Below, piece by piece: positions 24,622-32,867 of a DNA stretch of 64,000 bases. The stretch comes from Dyadobacter diqingensis. GTDB lineage: Bacteria; Bacteroidota; Bacteroidia; Cytophagales; Spirosomataceae. Positions within the stretch are counted from its first letter, which is position 1. Every line of letters begins with the position of its first letter. Below the pieces are notes generated by a model. That model searched no databases, had not been told where the DNA came from, and saw only the letters and a list, made by a program, of their open reading frames with translations. The position numbers and the translations under genes were made by a program. Where the stretch lies: the NCBI RefSeq assembly GCF_024220585.1, contig NZ_JAMXKF010000008.1, forward strand, positions 124,001 to 188,000. The letters are read 5' to 3'.

Positions 24622-26058
24622 ATGAAAAGAATATTATTGTTTTTAATTTTTTTGAGCTATCAGTCTATTGGTCAAACGGTTTACCAACCGCATGAAGTAG
24701 AAAGTCAGGCTGTTCCGGCTGGTGGAGCTGCTGTCCTGAATCAGTTTTTATTATCAAATGTTCAGATTCCCTTTAAGTCAGGCATTCATGGGCTTAATAA
24801 AAAAGTATTTGTAAAAGGCGTCGTGGAAGCGGACGGCTCTATGACCGGGCTGGAAATTGTGAAGGGACTGGATTCGTTATGCAATATCGAGGCGATGCGT
24901 GTGTTGGGTTTATACAAATCATGGAAGCCAGCCAGCATAAAAGATCAGAAAGTGAGACAGACGGTAATCTATCAGGTTCCGTTTAACGTCGATGCACCTG
25001 AAAATTTTGACAGTACGTCATGGAGTTTTGTAAATTATTATGATAAAAAATATTATCCGACCACCATTGCCAAGGATTATAAATACCGCAGTGTGATGCC
25101 GGTCAATGAACAGGGCTATATCAAAGGAGATATTGTATACGAGGAGTTTAGGCTTGGGCATTGGAGCAAGGTTAATACCGTTCCTTTTCAACGGAAAGAA
25201 TTATGGCATAAAGTATATGGCGAACCGGGTATTGATTCGGTTAAAGTATATCAGTTATTGGCAGAGGATAAAAATGAAACCAACTATGCACCGGTACTGA
25301 CTTTTCAGGATAATGGCAAACTCATTGCTTACAAGGAATATGTTGCGGGGAACAAAACGGCTTTGAGAAAACAGTATTACCTAAGCGGTATGCTGAAAGA
25401 AGTTGAAACGAGCGGAGACAGCAGTGTAACTAATGTGAGCTGGTATAGCAACGGGCAGCTCAGAAGTGTTGTGGAATATCCGGTCAAGCAAGTACTTTTT
25501 GATAGTAAAGTCTTTGGTGTCTGGGAAGCTAACGGGAAGCAAACGGTGAAGGATGGAAATGGATGGTGGAAGTATAACAGTGATGAAAGCAAAAAGCTTT
25601 TGTACGAGCAAGGTGCTGTACATGAGGGAGTCAAAACCGGAAAATGGGTTGGGAAGTGGTCTGACAGCACCATTTATTATGTTGAGTCTTATGACAACGG
25701 TATATTAAAGGAAGGCCATTGTTTTGTGAACGGGGAGAAAGTTACATACGCGGAAAAAGCTATTCAACCCCACTTCAAAGGTGGTATTAATTCCCTTTAT
25801 CAGTTTCTTGGCCAGAATATAAAGTATCCATCAGAAGCGGCCAGAAGAGGGATAACCGGGAGAGTCAGGGTTTCTTTTACGGTTTGTGAAGACGGAAGTC
25901 TGTGTGATTATAAGGTAGAAAAGGGAGTGGTTCAGGATATCGACGATGAGGCGCTCAGGGTGGTGAAAAAGATGAGTGGCAAATGGGAACCCGGAGAATT
26001 GCGCGGCCAGAAAGTGAGGGTACAGTATAATTTGCCGGTTAATTTTATAATGCAATAG
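24622..26058 (+). CDS. TonB_C-domain exported protein with MORN/YwqK-like centre, copy 1
   Basis: From the ATG at 24622 (upstream ATG 24568 would place 18 residues before the signal) the protein has a signal peptide MKRILLFLIFLSYQSIGQ, an N-terminal TonB_C-like domain (about 30-130; IPFKSGIHGLNKKVFVKGVVEADGSM), a central region of MORN/YwqK-like repeats (YYLSGMLKEVET, WYSNGQLRSVVEYP) and a C-terminal TonB_C domain (about 385-478; HFKGGINSLYQFLGQNIKYP, GRVRVSFTVCEDGSLCDYKV). It lacks the membrane anchor and Pro-rich spacer of a real TonB, so energy transduction is doubtful. Paralogue of the next gene. Confidence 0.78.
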   Translation: MKRILLFLIFLSYQSIGQTVYQPHEVESQAVPAGGAAVLNQFLLSNVQIPFKSGIHGLNKKVFVKGVVEADGSMTGLEIVKGLDSLCNIEAMRVLGLYKSWKPASIKDQKVRQTVIYQVPFNVDAPENFDSTSWSFVNYYDKKYYPTTIAKDYKYRSVMPVNEQGYIKGDIVYEEFRLGHWSKVNTVPFQRKELWHKVYGEPGIDSVKVYQLLAEDKNETNYAPVLTFQDNGKLIAYKEYVAGNKTALRKQYYLSGMLKEVETSGDSSVTNVSWYSNGQLRSVVEYPVKQVLFDSKVFGVWEANGKQTVKDGNGWWKYNSDESKKLLYEQGAVHEGVKTGKWVGKWSDSTIYYVESYDNGILKEGHCFVNGEKVTYAEKAIQPHFKGGINSLYQFLGQNIKYPSEAARRGITGRVRVSFTVCEDGSLCDYKVEKGVVQDIDDEALRVVKKMSGKWEPGELRGQKVRVQYNLPVNFIMQ

Positions 26059-26123
26059 TATCTCAACCTCTATAAAAACCTGTCACCAATTGGCTGGAAA
26101 GTACGATAACACTAATTTGAATA

Positions 26124-27560
26124 ATGAAAAACATAACCCTCTTCCTTATTTTTTTTACGTCAACATGTTTTGCACAAAAAGTTTACCAGAACAACGAAGT
26201 TGAAAAAGTAGCCGAACCATCCGGTGGCAAGGACATTCTTGATTATTATTTTTCTTCCAATCTACGGATACCAATAAAGTCGGCTGCGAAAGGACTGGAT
26301 AAAAATGTGATGATTAAAGCGGTTATCGAAACGGACGGGAGTGCGTCTCAGGTGCAAATTGTCTCGGGAATAGATTCCTTATGTGATGTTGAGGCCAAGC
26401 GTGTGGTCAGCTTATTTAGAGCGTGGAAACCCGCTGAGATTAAAAATGAAAAAGTACGTCAGGCTGTGGAAATTGCGGTGAAATTCAAATCAGAGCCTCT
26501 ACTGAACTACGATGAAGAGAAAAAGTGCCTGAATGTTTATTACGATAGGCGGGGCAAACAATTATCGGGCAACAAGACGAGTAAGTACAGGATGAATATT
26601 CCTGTCGATGACTTTGGTTTTGTCAACGGCAATATTTTATCTCAGGAAAAGACATCAGATGGATGGAATATCAAACATTCAATAATCCTGAAAGAGGAAA
26701 AATACTGGCGGAAAAACGAAATTACCGACTCGGTACAGGCAGTACGTACGTTTTCTAGTGAAGGTTGGTATGATGTGCCTGTTTTTCAGGTTGTGGATCG
26801 TAAACTGAATGGCGAAATACTTTACATAAATCAATTCAGCTATGGCGGGAAACCGGACATCCAGAAAGAATATTATTTGGATGGGATGGTTAAATCAATG
26901 AAAATTACTGCAAACAGCGTATGGCAGGAAACCAAATGGTATGAGAACGGCCAGCTTACAAGCATTACTGAAAACCCGAAACTTTCAAAAGGTTCATCAG
27001 CCGTACCCCTGCTTAAAGATTTTAGGGATGTTTCAGGCAATCAGCTGGTTAAAGATGGAAATGGTCAGGGAGAATTTGCGACAGAAACCTATCATGAGCA
27101 AACAATTTATGATCGGGGAACTGTCAAAGCGGGTTTGAAAGAAGGAATCTGGATAGGCCAGTTAAAAGATGGCACGAAGTTGTTTGAGGAGCTGTATACG
27201 GGTGGAAAACTCGTGAAAGGAACGTCCTATATGGACGGAGAGACAATTGAGTATACGGAGCTGGGAATACAACCACAATATCAGGGAGGATTTTCTGAGA
27301 TGTATAAATTTTTAGGGAAAAATATAAAATATCCCAAAGATGCAGCCAGAGCAGGTATTTCAGGGAGGGTCTTTACATCATTTGTGGTTTGCGAGGACGG
27401 CACGCTGTGTGATTACCAGGTAATTAAAGGAGTGCATAAAAGCATGGACGAGGAGGCACTGCGCGTAGTTAGTGAGATGAGTGGGAAATGGGAACCCGGC
27501 TGGATGAGGGGTAAGAAAGTGAGGGTTAAATTTAATCTTCCGATTAATTTCAGTTTTTAG
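26124..27560 (+). CDS. TonB_C-domain exported protein with MORN/YwqK-like centre, copy 2
   Basis: The 478-aa protein has the same layout as the upstream copy: signal peptide (MKNITLFLIFFTSTCFAQ), N-terminal TonB_C-like domain (IPIKSAAKGLDKNVMIKAV), MORN/YwqK-like middle (YYLDGMVKSMKITAN, WYENGQLTSITENP) and C-terminal TonB_C domain (GISGRVFTSFVVCEDGTLCDYQV, ending RVKFNLPINFSF). The two share ends such as MSGKWEPG and start 66 nt apart, so they form a tandem duplication, probably cotranscribed. A strong terminator follows. Function unknown; localisation likely periplasmic. Confidence 0.78.
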   Translation: MKNITLFLIFFTSTCFAQKVYQNNEVEKVAEPSGGKDILDYYFSSNLRIPIKSAAKGLDKNVMIKAVIETDGSASQVQIVSGIDSLCDVEAKRVVSLFRAWKPAEIKNEKVRQAVEIAVKFKSEPLLNYDEEKKCLNVYYDRRGKQLSGNKTSKYRMNIPVDDFGFVNGNILSQEKTSDGWNIKHSIILKEEKYWRKNEITDSVQAVRTFSSEGWYDVPVFQVVDRKLNGEILYINQFSYGGKPDIQKEYYLDGMVKSMKITANSVWQETKWYENGQLTSITENPKLSKGSSAVPLLKDFRDVSGNQLVKDGNGQGEFATETYHEQTIYDRGTVKAGLKEGIWIGQLKDGTKLFEELYTGGKLVKGTSYMDGETIEYTELGIQPQYQGGFSEMYKFLGKNIKYPKDAARAGISGRVFTSFVVCEDGTLCDYQVIKGVHKSMDEEALRVVSEMSGKWEPGWMRGKKVRVKFNLPINFSF

Positions 27561-27579
27561 TTACAATTACCATTCATCC

Positions 27580-27615
27580 AATCCCAAAGCCAGTCAGCGG
27601 CTTTGGGATTTTTTT
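27580..27615 (+). terminator. Terminator after the TonB_C pair
   Basis: AATCCCAAAGCC (27580-27591) pairs perfectly with GGCTTTGGGATT (27599-27610) across a 7-nt loop and is followed by a T run to 27615. Confidence 0.92.
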
Positions 27616-27688
27616 ATCATTTTTTATAAAATTAAATGAAAGGTTTTTGATAACATTGTGATATCATTTTACTATCACATTTAAAGCT

Positions 27689-28546
27689 ATGAATGAAAAA
27701 GAATTAAACTCAGTTTCTGGCTATTTACATCTGGGAATAGGCCTGATCATGATGATTATAGGAGCGGGAGTCGCCACTAAGGCGGCTATACTGGGAGTGC
27801 TAATTTCCGTAATTGGTGCTATACTTTTAAAGGGATTATTTGTAGTGAATCCAAATGAAGCTGTGGTTACTATGTTTTTCGGGGATTATATGGGTACGAT
27901 GAAGCAAGGTGGACTACGTTGGGTAAACCCACTATTCGGACGGAAAAAAATAAGCCTGCGCGCAAGAAACCTGAACGGACAAAAATTGAAGGTGAATGAC
28001 AAACTTGGAAATCCGATCGAAATCGCTGCGGTTGTTGTATGGCGCGTGGGAGATACGGCCAAAGCTTCCTTCGAGGTAGATGATTACACCAAATATGTGG
28101 AAATTCAGTCGGAGGCTGCGGTACGTCATTTGGCCGGGGTTTATGCGTACGATACCATGGAGGCCGAAGAAGTGGAAGTTCCAGAATTTACTTTACGCGA
28201 TGGTAGTGGAAAAATCAATGAAATGCTTGAAGCTGAGCTGACTGAGCGGTTGAGTAGGGCTGGAGTGGACGTTCTCGAAGCACGTATCAGCCACCTTGCT
28301 TATGCGCCTGAAATTGCCGGAGCGATGTTGCAGCGTCAGCAGGCTTCTGCGGTTGTGGCTGCGCGCCGCCAGATTGTAAACGGAGCGGTGGGTATGGTGG
28401 ATATGGCGTTAGCCATGCTTTCAGAAAAAGGAATTGTTACGCTGGATGAGGAACGAAAAGCGGCAATGGTTTGTAATCTGCTGGTTGTTTTATGTGGTGA
28501 AAAATCGGTTACTCCTGTGTTGAACGCAGGTACCTTGTATCCTTGA
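27689..28546 (+). CDS. SPFH/Band-7 domain membrane protein
   Basis: The 285-aa protein has two N-terminal membrane segments (about 12-30 and 32-50), then an SPFH core: VVNPNEAVVTMFFGDYMGTMKQGGLRWVNPLFGRKKISLRARNLNGQKLKVNDKLGNPIEIAAVVVWRV up to LSRAGVDVLEARISHLAYAPEIAGAMLQRQQASAVVAARR. SPFH proteins form membrane-associated oligomeric scaffolds. The next gene, a 61-aa Arc-like protein, starts 1 nt after the stop, so the two are cotranslated. Precise role unknown. Confidence 0.85.
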   Translation: MNEKELNSVSGYLHLGIGLIMMIIGAGVATKAAILGVLISVIGAILLKGLFVVNPNEAVVTMFFGDYMGTMKQGGLRWVNPLFGRKKISLRARNLNGQKLKVNDKLGNPIEIAAVVVWRVGDTAKASFEVDDYTKYVEIQSEAAVRHLAGVYAYDTMEAEEVEVPEFTLRDGSGKINEMLEAELTERLSRAGVDVLEARISHLAYAPEIAGAMLQRQQASAVVAARRQIVNGAVGMVDMALAMLSEKGIVTLDEERKAAMVCNLLVVLCGEKSVTPVLNAGTLYP

Positions 28547-28547
28547 T

Positions 28548-28733
28548 ATGGCAGAAAAAAAAGCGTTCGTTTTACGGATCAATCCCGACATGCTGAAAGA
28601 ACTCGAGGCATGGGCGCAACAGGATTTCAGAAGCGTAAACGGACAGATAGAATACTTGTTGAGCGAAGCCTTGCGGAAGCAGCGGCGGTCGCGTGTGAAG
28701 GATATCAAGCCGGATCCTGAGGAGGAAAAATAA
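28548..28733 (+). CDS. Small Arc-like ribbon-helix-helix protein paired with SPFH gene
   Basis: The 61-aa protein MAEKKAFVLRINPDMLKELE shows the strand KAFVLRIN, a first helix DMLKELEAWAQQDF and a second helix SVNGQIEYLLSEALRKQ, the ribbon-helix-helix DNA-binding fold of Arc-type repressors and antitoxins. The tail RRSRVKDIKPDPEEEK is charged and probably disordered. It begins 1 nt after the SPFH stop. No toxin gene is present, so toxin-antitoxin action is not supported. It may bind DNA near the SPFH complex or regulate this operon. Confidence 0.75.
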   Translation: MAEKKAFVLRINPDMLKELEAWAQQDFRSVNGQIEYLLSEALRKQRRSRVKDIKPDPEEEK

Positions 28734-28889
28734 TGTTCGGAGCGCAGGAAGCAATTTTTGGTGGGGAAACTTTACCAAAAATTGCTTATTGTCATGCGAT
28801 TATGACCTGTGCATGGGATTTTGCAAATCAAAGTGTTAAAATTGCATTAGCAATTGTTCGTATAATATTTAATTCATATCCATTCACAA

Positions 28890-31073
28890 ATGAAGCATTT
28901 GATCAAAGCAGTAGTCTTTGTTATCCTTTCCTCTCCTTTATTTGCGCAAATACCCGATAATTTCCAGTGGTTAGCCGATGGCAGTGGTTACAGAGATCTG
29001 GCGCAAGGCGAGATCGTAGAAATTAAATTGCCCGGCGAACAGTCCAGGGTGGTCGTTTCCAAGCAGCAGCTCACACCGAAAGGTTCGGATAAGTCGCTGG
29101 AAATACGCAGTTATTCTTTCAATCAGGCCGGGAATAAGGTGCTGATTTACACGAATGCGAAAAGAGTCTGGCGTTATGACACCAAAGGCGACTATTGGGT
29201 GCTGGACTTAACGACCAATACCCTGAAACAATTGGGCAAGGGGCGTCCTGCATCGTCGCTGATGTTTGCAAAGTTTTCTCCCGACGGGAAAAAGGTTGCC
29301 TATGTCAGTAAGCACAATATTTACTCGGAAGATCTTCTAACGGGTCAGAGCAAACAAGTTACGACGGATGGAACGGACCGCGTGATCAATGGTACTTTTG
29401 ACTGGGTTTACGAAGAGGAATTTGATTGCCGTGACGGTTTCCGTTGGAGCCCGGACAGCAAAACCATTGCCTACTGGCAGCTGGATGCACGGAAGATCCG
29501 TAATTTCCTGATGATCAATACAACGGATTCGATCTATTCCTATACCATTCCGGTTGAATATCCGAAAGTAGGACAAACGCCTTCACCCTATAAAATCGGG
29601 GTTGTGGACGTGGTTTCTGCCAAAACCAAATGGATGAATATTCCGGGTGATCCGCAGAATACGTATGTGCCGCGTATGGAATGGTCGGGCGGCGCCAATG
29701 AGCTGGTTGTTCAGCAGCTGAACCGTAAACAAAACGCGAGCACGCTGATGTATATTGACGCTAAAACAGGTGTTTCGAAAGCATTTTATTCTGAAACTGA
29801 CGAGGCCTGGATCGATATAAAAAGCCGCTGGGAAGATAGTCCGGCCGGATGGGACTGGCTTAATGAAGGGAAAGAATTTGTATGGGTGAGTGAAAAAGAT
29901 GGCTGGAGACATGCGTACCGGGTAAGTCGTGACGGGAAAAAAGAAACGTTGATCACCACCGGGAAATATGATGTAATCCGTCCTGTTTTAATCGATGAAA
30001 AAAACAACGCTTATTATTTCACCGCATCGCCAGACAACGCGACGCAGGAATATTTGTACCGCGCACCCCTGGATGGAAAGGGAGAAGCCCAGCGTTTATC
30101 CCCGGCCGACCAGAGCGGAACACACCGTTATGAAATTTCTCCTGAGGCAAAATTTGCGACGCATGGTTTTTCAAATGCACGTATGGCGCCAATGATGGAG
30201 TGGATCACGCTTCCGGATCATAAATCAATAGATCCAAACAATTCGATCAGCCAGACGATGATGCGCATCAGACCGGCGGGTATTGATATTGAGTTTTTCA
30301 AAATTAAAACCGAGGAAGGTGTAGAAGTAGATGGCTGGATGGTAAAACCTAATAATTTCGATCCTGCAAAAAAATATCCGATTGTATTTTCAGTATATGG
30401 AGAGCCTGCTTCGAGCACGGTTCATGACAGTTATGGAACGGGCCGTAACCGCCTTTACGCCGGAAGTATGGCTCAGGACGGATATATTTATGCTTCGATT
30501 GATAACAGAGGAACACCTTCGCCGAAAGGCCGTGCATGGCGCAAATCGATTTACCGCAACATCGGTACGATCAATATTAAAGATATGGCAGGTGCCGCGA
30601 CGTCCATGTTTAAACAATATCCGTTCATTGATACCAGCCGTGTAGCGGTTCATGGATGGAGTGGCGGCGGTTCTTCAACGCTAAACCTTTTGTTTAAATA
30701 TCCGAAAATATTCAAAACAGGTATTGCTGTGGCGGCTGTTGGAAATCAGCTTACTTATGATAACATTTATCAGGAACGTTACATGGGTATTCCTCAGGAA
30801 AACCTGGATGATTTTGTAAAGGGTTCACCGATTACGAATGCCAAAAATCTGGAAGGAAATTTGCTGTATATCCACGGAACAGGCGACGACAATGTGCATT
30901 ACCAGAACGCCGAAATGTTGGTAAACGAGCTGATCAAATACAACAAAGTGTTCCAGTTTATGCCTTATCCTAATCGTTCTCACGGTATTTATGAGGGTGA
31001 AGGAACATCATTGCACCTGAAAACTTTATTTACCGATTATTTGAAAAAGAACTGCCCTCCGGGTGCGCGGTAA
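28890..31073 (+). CDS. Dipeptidyl peptidase IV-type S9 peptidase
   Basis: The 727-aa protein has a signal peptide (MKHLIKAVVFVILSSPLFAQ), an eight-bladed DPP-IV N-terminal propeller (for example FDWVYEEEFDCRDGFRWSPDSKTIAYW with the substrate-binding EE motif), and an S9 C-terminal hydrolase domain with Ser in GWSGGGSS, Asp in HGTGDDNVHYQN and His in RSHGIYEG. It cleaves X-Pro/Ala dipeptides from the N-terminus of peptides, probably in the periplasm. Together with the M28 and tricorn-like genes it makes a peptidase neighbourhood. Confidence 0.93.
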   Translation: MKHLIKAVVFVILSSPLFAQIPDNFQWLADGSGYRDLAQGEIVEIKLPGEQSRVVVSKQQLTPKGSDKSLEIRSYSFNQAGNKVLIYTNAKRVWRYDTKGDYWVLDLTTNTLKQLGKGRPASSLMFAKFSPDGKKVAYVSKHNIYSEDLLTGQSKQVTTDGTDRVINGTFDWVYEEEFDCRDGFRWSPDSKTIAYWQLDARKIRNFLMINTTDSIYSYTIPVEYPKVGQTPSPYKIGVVDVVSAKTKWMNIPGDPQNTYVPRMEWSGGANELVVQQLNRKQNASTLMYIDAKTGVSKAFYSETDEAWIDIKSRWEDSPAGWDWLNEGKEFVWVSEKDGWRHAYRVSRDGKKETLITTGKYDVIRPVLIDEKNNAYYFTASPDNATQEYLYRAPLDGKGEAQRLSPADQSGTHRYEISPEAKFATHGFSNARMAPMMEWITLPDHKSIDPNNSISQTMMRIRPAGIDIEFFKIKTEEGVEVDGWMVKPNNFDPAKKYPIVFSVYGEPASSTVHDSYGTGRNRLYAGSMAQDGYIYASIDNRGTPSPKGRAWRKSIYRNIGTINIKDMAGAATSMFKQYPFIDTSRVAVHGWSGGGSSTLNLLFKYPKIFKTGIAVAAVGNQLTYDNIYQERYMGIPQENLDDFVKGSPITNAKNLEGNLLYIHGTGDDNVHYQNAEMLVNELIKYNKVFQFMPYPNRSHGIYEGEGTSLHLKTLFTDYLKKNCPPGAR

Positions 31074-31112
31074 GGAAATGATGCCAAAATCTTTGCGAAT
31101 TGATTAGTGGCA

Positions 31113-31155
31113 AAACAAGAGAAGCCTGGTAGCTACTACCGGGCTTCTCTTGTTT
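31113..31155. terminator. Bidirectional terminator between the S9 and M28 peptidase genes
   Basis: A 20-bp stem (31113-31132 with 31136-31155, one G-T pair) encloses a 3-nt loop CTA; the A-tract and T-tract flanks serve both convergent genes. Confidence 0.88.
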
Positions 31156-31172
31156 ATAAAGTAATGCAACTT

Positions 31173-32699
31173 TTACTTCCCATAAAGCTTTTTAGCCGCA
31201 GCCTCGTATTTGTCTCCGGCAATCCACTGCGGAGCTGTTTTACGATCGGCAACGAGACGAACGGTGTAGGCATAGGCCTGACAAAATTTTAATAAATAAC
31301 CAAAATCAACGGTTTCCGGATTGTCTGAAACCTGGTGGTAATTCTTCATGATATCACCGTTGAATTCTTTGAAGCCTGGCGTGAACGTTGGCGCAGGAAT
31401 GCCTTCCTTCGCGAAATTGACGTTATCAGACCGGTCGAATAATCCTTGTTCAGGAGACGGATCGGCGAAAACATTTAGTCCGAAAGCCTTGCTGGCAGTT
31501 TCAATTTCAGTCTTTACACCAGTCCGATTCAAACCCATGACGGATACAATGGTGGTGTCGTTATACCCTGCGCCGTCTGAATTCAGGTTCAGAATACACT
31601 TGTTCAAAGGTAGTAACGGATGAGCGGCATAATAACGGCTTCCCAGCAAACCCACTTCTTCTGCCGTCAGGGCGACGATTAAAACGGAGCGTTTGGGTGG
31701 ATTTTTGGCCAAAGCTTCGGCAGCTGTCAATAAGGCAACGGTCCCGAAGGCATTGTCGCGTGCTCCGTTGAAAATGCTGTCTTCAGGCGTAAACGGCTGT
31801 CCGCCTTGTTTCCCAACACCCACGTGATCGTAATGAGCGGTCAACAATACGTATTCACTTTTCAAAACAGGATCTGATCCGGGGATATAACCTGCGACGT
31901 TGTAACTGTTTACAATCTGACTTTTACGTCCGGATGTTTTAAATGTCACCGTTTGTACCCCACGAAGCGCACGCGTAATTTTCGCCTCCTTTCCATTAAC
32001 CCAGGCATGGGGAATGGATTTGGAGGTAGTGGCTGACTCAGCCAAAGAAATACGCTCGCCCGCAAAATAGCGGTTGACCATATTCCAGGGCATCGGCGCA
32101 TTAAACAATTCGATGACTGCCAGAGCTCCTTTTTCCGCGGCCAGCTTTCTTTTTTCAGCCGACGAAGCGATAATCTCGGAAGGTGTCTGCACATCAGGCG
32201 TACCGCTTTGTACCAGCACAATCTTTCCTTTTACGTCCAGGCCTTTGTAGTCATCCCAGCCCTTTTCAGTGTTTTCAAGACCATAACTGGCATAAACCAA
32301 AGGAGCAGTAACGTCAATAGCATCGCCGTTCATGAGGATCCAGTCCTCCCCGCTTTTCAATTTTTCGGCGTCGGCAATGATTTCTCCGCTACCGTTAGAT
32401 CCCATTTTTTCAAAAGGGACATTCTGGTAATAACCAGAGGTTCCCGAAGAAGTGTTGCCCGGAACCGGAATTACGCCAAGTTTCCGGAATTGCTCCGCGA
32501 TGTATCTTGCCGCGATCAAATTCCCTTGTTCGCCCGTGCGTCTTCCCAGAAGTTCGTCAGCGGCCAGAAAACGGATATGAGCTTCCGTTTCTGATTGTTT
32601 GATATGGAATTCAGGCGGAAGGGCGGTTTTCTTTTGAGCCGATGCCGGGAGGTTGCAAAGGAGCAATCCGGAAAGGAAAGCCAAATGGAATTTTTTCAT
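31173..32699 (-). CDS. Exported M28 family zinc peptidase
   Basis: The 508-aa protein has a signal peptide (MKKFHLAFLSGLLLCNLPASAQ), a protease-associated-like insert (about 125-250) and an M28 catalytic domain with the zinc ligands and base in HYDHVG, NGARDNAFGTVAL, LTAEEVGLLGSRYY, LNLNSDGAGYND and the late His in NYHQVSD. M28 enzymes are aminopeptidases, including glutaminyl cyclase-like ones; the substrate is not known. It is convergent with the DPP-IV-type gene; the tricorn-like gene upstream on the same strand ends at its own terminator. Confidence 0.9.
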   Translation of the reverse strand: MKKFHLAFLSGLLLCNLPASAQKKTALPPEFHIKQSETEAHIRFLAADELLGRRTGEQGNLIAARYIAEQFRKLGVIPVPGNTSSGTSGYYQNVPFEKMGSNGSGEIIADAEKLKSGEDWILMNGDAIDVTAPLVYASYGLENTEKGWDDYKGLDVKGKIVLVQSGTPDVQTPSEIIASSAEKRKLAAEKGALAVIELFNAPMPWNMVNRYFAGERISLAESATTSKSIPHAWVNGKEAKITRALRGVQTVTFKTSGRKSQIVNSYNVAGYIPGSDPVLKSEYVLLTAHYDHVGVGKQGGQPFTPEDSIFNGARDNAFGTVALLTAAEALAKNPPKRSVLIVALTAEEVGLLGSRYYAAHPLLPLNKCILNLNSDGAGYNDTTIVSVMGLNRTGVKTEIETASKAFGLNVFADPSPEQGLFDRSDNVNFAKEGIPAPTFTPGFKEFNGDIMKNYHQVSDNPETVDFGYLLKFCQAYAYTVRLVADRKTAPQWIAGDKYEAAAKKLYGK

Positions 32700-32799
32700 A
32701 GCGTAATGGATGGTTGATATATTTTTTCAGAACTGAGATTAGAATTCATTTTGGGTGAGCCGGAATTTAAGCCTCAACAATTTCCCCAAAACAACAAAA

Positions 32800-32833
32800 A
32801 AATCAGGCAGAGCCCGTAAACTCTGCCTGATTT
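32800..32833 (-). terminator. Terminator of the tricorn-like gene
   Basis: AAATCAGGCAGAG (32800-32812) pairs perfectly with CTCTGCCTGATTT (32821-32833). On the minus strand the stem is followed by a T run (the A run at 32796-32802). Confidence 0.9.
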
Positions 32834-32867
32834 AATGTTAAATGGTATGAAATAATTCCTGAAAGGA

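Noticed and set aside
28548..28733. Antitoxin of a toxin-antitoxin pair
   Set aside because: RHH fold only; the adjacent gene is an SPFH scaffold, and no toxin is present.
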